Source: Erpobdella octoculata (Eukaryota; Annelida; Clitellata; Hirudinida; Erpobdellidae). Taken from it: a DNA stretch of 64,000 nt. The notes beneath the pieces are model-generated. The model worked only from the letters and a program-made list of their open reading frames with translations. It did no database searches and was not told the DNA's origin. Positions 45,838-64,000 of this stretch are shown here, piece by piece (position 1 is the first letter of the stretch; the number at the start of each line of letters is the position of its first letter). The stretch is taken from NCBI GenBank assembly GCA_963978895.1, contig OZ022238.1, forward strand, positions 7,024,650 to 7,088,649. The letters run 5' to 3'. Position numbers and translations under genes: made by a program.

Positions 45838-48800
45838 ATGGATTTAAGTGAAAAAGCTTCTAAACTTGGAGTGAAATACTTTGTTCTAGCATACAGTACT
45901 TTGAACACTGACAGCAGAACTTGTCTCGTTCCTGCTACAAACATTGAGAGCGTTCTGGTTAAGTGAAATTTTATCATTAACTTTATTTTCCATTAAAAAA
46001 TTGTTACTGCTTTTTGCATATATTTTTTCAAAGTTTTATATGACCAGCTAAATTAAACATCAGACTGTACAGTTATTTGGGCTAGCTGTTCTCAGCCACG
46101 GCTTCGCTCGCAAATAATTTGAAAAAATAACTTCCAACATTACCCTTTGGTGTCGCCGGGTCAAGTTTTTAGAGCTTTCTGGTCAATCTTTTGGAGTTGA
46201 TTGGGTCAATTTTTAACGGTGGGCTGGTCGGGATGGGTAGTGGGCCTGTAAAAACAGACCCACGGTGAATTCGGGTTCATATCTTTTATATTTTCAGAAT
46301 ATTTTAAAAATCCATATTTTCCATTCGATTGTAATTGTTGTTTTTAAGCAAAGAAAATCCTAAAATCTGTTTAAACCACAGAATTAGTTGTTTCCTTCTG
46401 TATTATTGTCAGCAGACGATTTAGATTCGCTTTTTTTGAAACCGAGCGCATCAAACTGATAACACAACACACGCGACAAACAGTTTTTCCATAATCTGGT
46501 GGTATTATAGCGGTTAGCCATTTGCCTACAAACTTGGAGGTCGGTAGGATGTGGGAATGTTTGTCTGATTTGTAAATGGACTTTTGAAATGAGTAAAAAT
46601 TAGATAAGTGGTTCATGGCCTGGAAATCTAACAAATAACGGCACTTTAAGCACTTTTAAACAACAGTAAAATATATCTTCAGCTTCAATTTAGCAGGTTT
46701 TCCATTGTAAAAATAATTGAATCTAAAATATGAAATATAGAGGATTTCTTTAGAGTTTTATTAATGTGGTTTTTAAATCATGTTTTTGGCTAGTTAATAA
46801 CATTAAAATTTGAAGAAAAAAAATAATGATATTTATTTCTGCAGAAAAACGGATGTATTTTCACTCCTGCTTATTATTTCAAAGTCAATCCCACAGAAGC
46901 TGGTTGGAAGCTTTTTCCAATTTCAGAAACGTTTATACAAATTCCCTGGAGACCTCAGTTTGCCTGGATTCAGTGGTAAAATACTTATTTTGATTTAACA
47001 TTTCTATGTTTTATAGTACACTAAAACATTAAAATTTGCAATTTTTATTAAATTAGACTTGTTAATTCACGTCTCAGATTTTTTGTTTACATGCTGCAAT
47101 GAATAGCTCATTTAAATTTAAAGGTTTTTAGTTAGGAGTTTTACGTATTTTTTTATTTGGATATATTTCAAATGTTTTTACGTCCAAAATGTTTTTTAAG
47201 TTTAATTGGCTAGTTTTAATAGTTTCTCATCATTAGAGTTTATTACCACGCTTCACCTGATGTTATTACTTATGTATTAAACTTGTAATCTATTTTCGAC
47301 CACTTCTCATTTATCTTTTGACTTCAAATTTTTTTATAAACGTACTCTTGAAAACAATACACGAATCTAGAGGCATCATTTTGGAAAGGGCCGTTTACCC
47401 CTCCACCCACACCCAACAAATTTTTCAAAACAAAAAAAACAATGTTGTTTGGACGAATAAATATGGAGGATGTTTTGGTAAATTAAAAAAAGTACTTACG
47501 TCTCGAAGATGTTTCAAAAAATGCACTACTGAATTTAAAAGTGGAAATATTTTAAATAAAACCTGTCTAATACTAACTTGTGAATTTGTGTTAAAGAGTA
47601 GGGTTGGCTGTCGGCTACAGTAGTACCTTCAATGCATGTGGTGCCTCACCCCCTTATTGCCATGTAATTTTAGCAAAAGATTGTAGGGATATTCAAGTCA
47701 ATCATTTCTTGGCATCGATTTTCTGTCCAAAATATCCTTTAAACGGTTGGGAGTCCGAGCTTTTTTTAGATTTTTTAATTTTGATTAAAATTTTTATGCG
47801 ACCCGCTGTACGATATTTTGAATTTTTTTTATTCATTAGAACCAAACGAAGAATTAAAATTAAATTTTTCATTTACCGAATTGGGCTACCCGGATGTTTT
47901 TTGAGTTTTTTTCTTTCTTTCGCTATCTTTGTTTTTTTTACTTTTTTTCTCCTTTTTTCTATCTTAATTATAATAAGTTATTATGCAATAAGTTATTCTA
48001 ACTTATGAAAATAAATTACAGCGAGCTGTATCATAACGGTAAACCATCACAGCAGTGTCCAAGAAGAGCTCTGAGGAAACAGATTGAAAAAGCAGAAAAA
48101 CTTGGATACGTTTTGAAAGCAGGATTCGAGCGTTGGTTTTTTGTTACTTTGCTAGGAAATTCTATCAATTGAACAATATAATTAGGACATAATACTTAAT
48201 TTTTAGAGAAATATCAAAATGATAGACCTAGTCGTAAATTTTGTAAGATAAATTAATTTGAGAATATATATGCTAATTAGCAAATGCTTAGTTGACAGTT
48301 GTTTGGATAACAGGTTAGAGCTAAATATTAAAATTTCTTGAAACAGCATAAAATGCGAGTCAGGCTACAATGAAAATTAAAAGTTACACGTAATAATAAA
48401 AATAATAATAAAAATAATACTAAATACTGATATTGCTGTTATTCTGTAAATAAGATGGACAATTTTTTAATAAATCACTTTATTCCAGCTGAATTCCTTC
48501 TTCTGAACGAGGACGGCACAGATTTTGCAGACAAACGAGATGCACCAAAAGAACTGTGCCTACATGAAGGTTTTTCAATCCTCAGAAATTCAAATCTCCT
48601 CTGCAAGATACACGATGCAATGGAATCTCTGGGGTGGCAACCTTACGCTGTATGTTGTATTCTTTTAAGTACCCCAAAAAATTAACCTCTAAAACAGGGT
48701 ACTTTTTGGTCTAAATAGGAGATAAACATTTTTTCATAATAATTATAGAAAAAATTATTAAACTTTGAATAAATTAATTAATTCATTTTTTGAGTGTTTT

Positions 48801-50833
48801 TTTGTTCTAGCAGAATATGCGTTAGTTTTGATAATATTTATTGCTTTCTAAGACTTTCCACGAAGGTTCCATGTGTCAGTACGAAATAAATTTCGGATAC
48901 GCGGATGCTCTTACTACCGCTGATAGATATTTTTTCATGAAGTTTATGATAAAGGTTAGTGATTACTAACTACTTAAGTTAGTGATTACTGACTACTTAA
49001 GTTAGTAATTACTGACTACTTATGTTTTCAGTAAAATTTAAATGTTTAATTTAAGGAACTTGCGGAGTTAGAAGGTTGTAGAGCAAGTTTTATGCCCCTA
49101 CCACTAGATAACTCGGTTATGTGTGGTTAGTAAATTTGATAACAAATAATAATTATTTACGCGGTAATTTCATGTGTGAATTTCTGCTAGTTACACCAAT
49201 TGTCATGCTTTAATTTTATATACACATACACTAATGATTATTTGCAACAATAAAATAATATGTATATTGGTTGAAAAATAACTCGATTAAACAAATCATT
49301 CAGAAAAAGGTTTTATTAAAAGCATTGTTTAGGTAATTTGTATTTACTAAATAAAATTCATTATAATAAAACATTCAGCAAATGGTCTCCATGTAAACTT
49401 GTCACTTTGGAGTAGTGAAGAAAATATAAATCTACTGCCTGGGGATAGCTTAGAGAAACTTGGAATATCAAGTTTGGCTCATCATTTTATTGGAGGTTTA
49501 TTGGAACATGTTCAAGAGTCTTGTGCTGTTTTTTGTCCTACTGTTAATAGCTATAAAAGGTAGATTTGCAACTTTAATTATTTATTAAATTGTTATGCTT
49601 TTGAAACTTTTACTAAAACTCATCTTCAATTGGGTTGGACGTAAACCAGAACGTATTACGCGTTACCATAACTTTGTCAATTGTTTGCAACTAGTAACGC
49701 ATCGCGCTATATGGAAACCAAGTTTGCCGAAAATTGAGAAAAAATAGCAAAAACGTTTTTTACATATTACAATCTGAACAAGCACAATGAAGCAGTTTAT
49801 CATGGTTTAATTTACGGGCAAAATCTAAAACTTTGAACTTTAAATAATTGTATCTAAATACTTAGAATGTGCAACGGCAAATAGATACATTTTTTTAAGT
49901 AATGCACCCCAGCAATGCTTATAACTAACTAGTTACATTTGTTTGATTAAGAATATCAAATGCTTCTTGGTCACCTGGCTCTGTAAATTGGGGAGGAAAC
50001 AACAAAACGGTTTTATTGAGAGTTCCCACCAACGACAGGTTTTACAAATTTTATTTGTTCTACTATTATTATTATTATTTTACAATTAGAACAAAAAATC
50101 AGCAATACAATGTGTTCAGCACATATAGCTTGTGCTACTACTATCAGATAATAGCATTTATTACCTTCAGTAGACTGAGCATTGTTTGCCAAAGCAGCAA
50201 CCCGTGTATTTCAAACTCTACAGACCTACAGACATTAACCTTTCATTATATTGAAGATCAATTATTCTTTTAGCAAAATCTACTAAAGTTTTCAGTTTTA
50301 GCACAGGGGTACATTTTTTACTAAAACATGCAGCTCCCGTTAAATGTTTATCACCACGGCCATTTAAATATTTTTGACTGTAGTAACTTAATTTTTATTC
50401 ATTTTTTATAACCAATATGAACAGATTCGAACATCGACTTCCAGATGGGAGCACTAATCTTTATTTGACTCTGGCACTTCTTTTGGCAGCTGGATTAGAC
50501 GGCATTGAAAAGAAAACAGGTAGTTTATTCTAATAAACAATCCTAATTACATTAAATTTATGTTAAACGATATTAATTCAAATTATTATTAATTTTCCTT
50601 CAGAACCTGATTCAAAAACAGACGAAGAAGTGAACAATAATAACCAAAATAAATTCAAACAAATTCCTAAAAACTTATTCGAAGCCTTAAACGTTTTGGA
50701 ATCAAGCAAATTTGTGAAAGACTGCTTGGGAGAGGAGCTGTTAGAAGCTTTCATACATTTTAAAAGAATAGAATGGAACCAATATTCAGCTGTTCTCACT
50801 CAATGGGAGAAAAATTTCTATCTTAACTGTTGA
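45838..50833 (+). CDS. GlnT-like glutamine synthetase family protein, paralog 2 (GS2)
   Basis: Ten exons: 45838-45957, 46845-46975, 48022-48131, 48489-48649, 48853-48954, 49056-49125, 49379-49559, 49952-50038, 50425-50519 and 50604-50833, giving 428 residues. Exons 2-5 and 7-9 equal those of GS1 in length and phase; exon 6 is 3 nt longer. It starts MDLSEKASKLGVKYFVLAYS with no N-terminal extension. Metal-ligand motifs are kept (EPEF, FHEGSMCQYE, GLH, FEHR), as is NSYKR. The NNRT motif reads NNKT, replacing a conserved arginine that binds phosphate in type I enzymes. The C-terminal exon has an Asn-rich linker (EEVNNNNQNKFKQ). It may be an active enzyme, one with altered substrate, or a non-catalytic paralog. 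Confidence 0.92.
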
Positions 50834-53697
50834 CTATTTTTGAGTCTTAAATAATGATCATAGGCAGCACTAAAACCTAAAATAGCTTATTTCTAAAGCA
50901 TGATGAGAAAAAACATTTTTTGATGAAATTTGAGGCTTTATTAAAATTGGGTTCATGTCCATAAATGAGGGTTGAAAAAAACTCAAATACTAATCCGTCA
51001 ATGTTCATACATCAAAGTTAGATATAATAAATATATTTGCGTTTAATAGTTATTATTAAATAAAATATTACATTATCTCACGCCTGTTGAGTTTGTAAAA
51101 AAACTAGCTTGCAATACGGTTTCATAATTTCATAATTAGTGAGTAGTGTGCGGGGCTGCCAGCAGCATATTAATCACACCGCAAGTGTAAAAGTGTATTG
51201 TTAAACGTTCTGAAATTGACTACTATCTATGATGAATTATTCTTTAATGAACATATGATTAAAATAAGAGAAATAAAAACACTTAAATGCAGCACAGCTA
51301 ACTTTTGAAAACGCCAAAAACTGGTCAAGATTTGATGTTTTGGATACGATAGCTGACTGATATTTTCGAAAATATGTATTTCACAATCATCTCGCTATGT
51401 CTAAAATTATTTTTGTTGAAGTCTGTCTTTGTGTTTTTTTGTAAAAAAAAAACGTATTCAAAACTAAGACTAACTAAAATTAGCATGCAATCAACAGCGA
51501 GGTCAACTTTTTCTTTATCTTGCGATGTTGTCGGCTGGATTTGACTTAACATAAAACAACATGCTGATGGAAAAATTAACAAACTCGGCATATTAAAGAG
51601 TAGGGAATAGTTATTTTTCCAGAAACATGACTGACTGTATCGTCTAATTAAAGTAACTTATTTTATGTCTCATGCTGTTAAACGTTTAATATATAACATT
51701 AAACTAGCGCTGCTTTTTATTAAATCACATATATAAGCTTCACCGCCGGTCTTGAAGGTTTTCAAACTTTGAAAGTGAAAATTAACTAACTTCATGTCAT
51801 TCAATTGAGCTGATGTTTGAAATATAGGCTTGCTCTTTATGACAATGCATTCTATTAAAGTTTGAAAATGTTTTGAAAAATATATTTTGTAATTAATAAA
51901 AATAATAGTTATCTATGTTTTAAAATAAAAACAGATTAAATACAGTTAAATAATTGTTAACATATATACATTTAAAAAATTTTCATTTAAAAAGAATTTT
52001 TTTGGAATAAATGAAAAGCCCGCAAATTTAGAAATATCAGGGATTTGCTAAAAATCTGATTGTATGCGGCTCATTTGATGTTTTAAATCTTTTTTATTGT
52101 TGTTTTTTAACTCAACTGTTTTTTAACAAGTTTTCAATATTTGAGTTGCTCTACTAAAAATAAGTCTGGTATCAGAACTTGCAAAAAAAACAATCAAAGG
52201 AATTACTTCGGAGGGTTGACACCTTGAATTACCAAACCGGGTAACACCAGCCCTAGAAATGCTTCGTCAGTAAGGCGATTCTAGGACTATTCATCAAAGG
52301 ACTATTCATCAAGAGGACGGTTCATCACAAGGACTGTTTATCTAATGTATGTTCATCAAGCGGACTATTCATCAAAAAAGTTAATACAATTGTTTAAAAT
52401 ATTATTTTCAACCAAAATATACTACCAAAATGTAGAATAATTTATATCAAAGTTACAGTGCTACTGTGCTTTCATTCAAATATCTTATACTTTATAATAG
52501 TTTAGTATTATTATCTATGGAGTCTAGATACATCACTTTCTGCCATCATTTTCACCTTGCAGTTAAAAACATGATGCTTGCTACAGCGCCACTCCGTCTG
52601 TCCTTTAGAACTTTTTACGAATTCTCCAATATTCATAATTTAAATAAATAAGTGTTTTCTTACCGCACTTTGTAACTCCATACATGCGTGTTGCCATCAC
52701 TATTTTTTAAAAATTATTGTTATGTTTAAAACTAATAACTAATCATGTATATATTTTTATCAAAGATAAAGAACTGTTTTTTATAAATACATCGAATAAT
52801 TTTTCACTGAAAATATCTTGGGTATATATTGATAAAGGTTGTTAGAGGAGGAATGGCTTCAAAATTAAATATTTGATAAATAGTCCTCTTGATGAATAGA
52901 CATTAGATGAACAGTCCTCATAATGAACCGTCCTCTTGATGAATAGACATTAGATGAACAGTCCTCATAATGAACCGTCCTCTTGATGAATAGTCCTGTG
53001 ATGAATAGTCTCTTGTGAATAGTCCTGTGATGAATAGTCCTGTGATGAATAGTCCTGTGATGAATAGTCCTGTGATGAATAGTCCTGTGATGAATAGTCT
53101 CTTGATGAATAGTCTCTTGATTAATAATCCTTGATGAACAGTCCACAGTCCCTAATGAATCGTCCTTTGATGAAAAGTCTGCATACCCGTAAGTAAGACA
53201 TTGCATGAAAATGGTTGTAGTATTAAAAACAATAAGTTTATAATAATACTTCTCTAACAAATTAAATTTGTATCAAATTGTAGTATATTGAAGTCAACCA
53301 ATTTGTTTTCAATTGTTCAATCAGACTATTAAAAATAAATATGGAATAAATAAATAAAATAATCAATTTATGAATTGGAAACTTGTGTAAACATAAAAAT
53401 AATAACGTGCCGCATATTGTAAACGAATTTAAGAAAGCTAAAACTCATTTAATTTTATTTATTTGTTTGTTTGTTTGTTATTCTTAAAGCTTATTAAACA
53501 AATGAAATAATATTTTAAATAGGGATAATAATGTGTTGCTGCACCTGATGGATACATCCATGTGCAGCCAAACAGGACCGCTTAACACCATATTCGTTAT
53601 CAGATGAATCACTCATCATAAACGTTGCTTAAATAGATTTGAAATTCGAGTTTGATATGTTCACCTTGTTGATATTTTTGAATAAATGAATTGTTCA
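50834..53697. other. Intergenic region between GS2 and GS3
   Basis: No exon seen. It contains an inverted pair of tandem arrays (52275-53180) and a copy of the CACCGCCGGTCTTG dispersed motif near 51738. Confidence 0.5.
52275..53180. repeat. Inverted pair of tandem arrays (ACTATTCATCA / TGATGAATAGT)
   Basis: The left array 52275-52378 carries ACTATTCATCA units and the right array 52880-53180 carries the reverse complement TGATGAATAGT, including a perfect 15-bp run TCCTGTGATGAATAG near 53035-53095 and a duplicated 60-bp block at 52878-52990. About 500 bp of unique AT-rich DNA lies between. Confidence 0.88.
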
Positions 53698-63959
<10,262 letters not shown>

Positions 63960-64000
63960 GTAATGTGGCTTAATGAACATCCTAATTACTTTAAATAAGT

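Noticed and set aside
47318..48008. Frames of 101 and 134 codons in GS2 intron 2
   Set aside because: They lie between exons whose phases fit directly, have low-complexity Phe/Leu/Lys-rich composition and no motif; intronic noise.
52865..53260. 131-codon frame with TIHHR repeats
   Set aside because: Created by the 15-bp TCCTGTGATGAATAG array; no other support.

Overview
This window is nuclear DNA from an invertebrate animal; I cannot name the phylum. It is AT-rich and carries intron-split genes with GT...AG junctions, tRNA-derived SINEs, cut-and-paste DNA transposon relics, and long (TA)n and (CATA)n microsatellites. An SOBP-like nuclear factor, a transgelin/calponin and DEG/ENaC channels point to Metazoa. 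No bacterial operons, CRISPR arrays, rRNA genes or intact tRNA genes were seen.

Left third (1-27 kb): the last two exons of an SOBP-like zinc-finger gene (+, 1675-3172); a complete four-exon transgelin/MP20-like gene (-, 8230-4917); a complete eight-exon DEG/ENaC channel, copy A (-, 14869-10626); a complete four-exon EIF1AD gene (+, 16492-19131); and a second eight-exon DEG/ENaC channel, copy B (-, 26679-21815). Downstream of copy B, a 1257-bp tandem duplication has produced a second set of its last two exons.

Middle (27-38.5 kb): one intronless gene for the TFIIH helicase XPB/ERCC3 (-, 32250-30154). It is surrounded by SINEs, fold-back elements that start ACTAGCGGGG, their shared (TA)n and (CATA)n satellites, and a 190-bp repeat pair.

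Right (38.5-64 kb): a tandem array of three ten-exon genes for a GlnT-like (type I fold) glutamine synthetase family protein, all on the + strand with the same intron positions. GS1 is 38582-43723, GS2 is 45838-50833, and GS3 runs from 53698 past the window end (its tenth exon is missing). GS1 has an extra N-terminal extension and the more canonical active site. GS2 and GS3 are closer to each other, share a 234-bp identical tract, and carry Arg-to-Lys in a conserved nucleotide/phosphate-binding position.

Several introns are dominated by repeats: (TTGA)n makes up nearly all of GS1 intron 7, an 18-bp palindromic array lies beside GS3 exon 9, and about 530 bp of (CATA)n fills part of GS3 intron 6. 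All exon models were made by hand from reading frame, splice sites and comparison between paralogs, with phases checked. Family names rest on recognised motifs, not on database searches.
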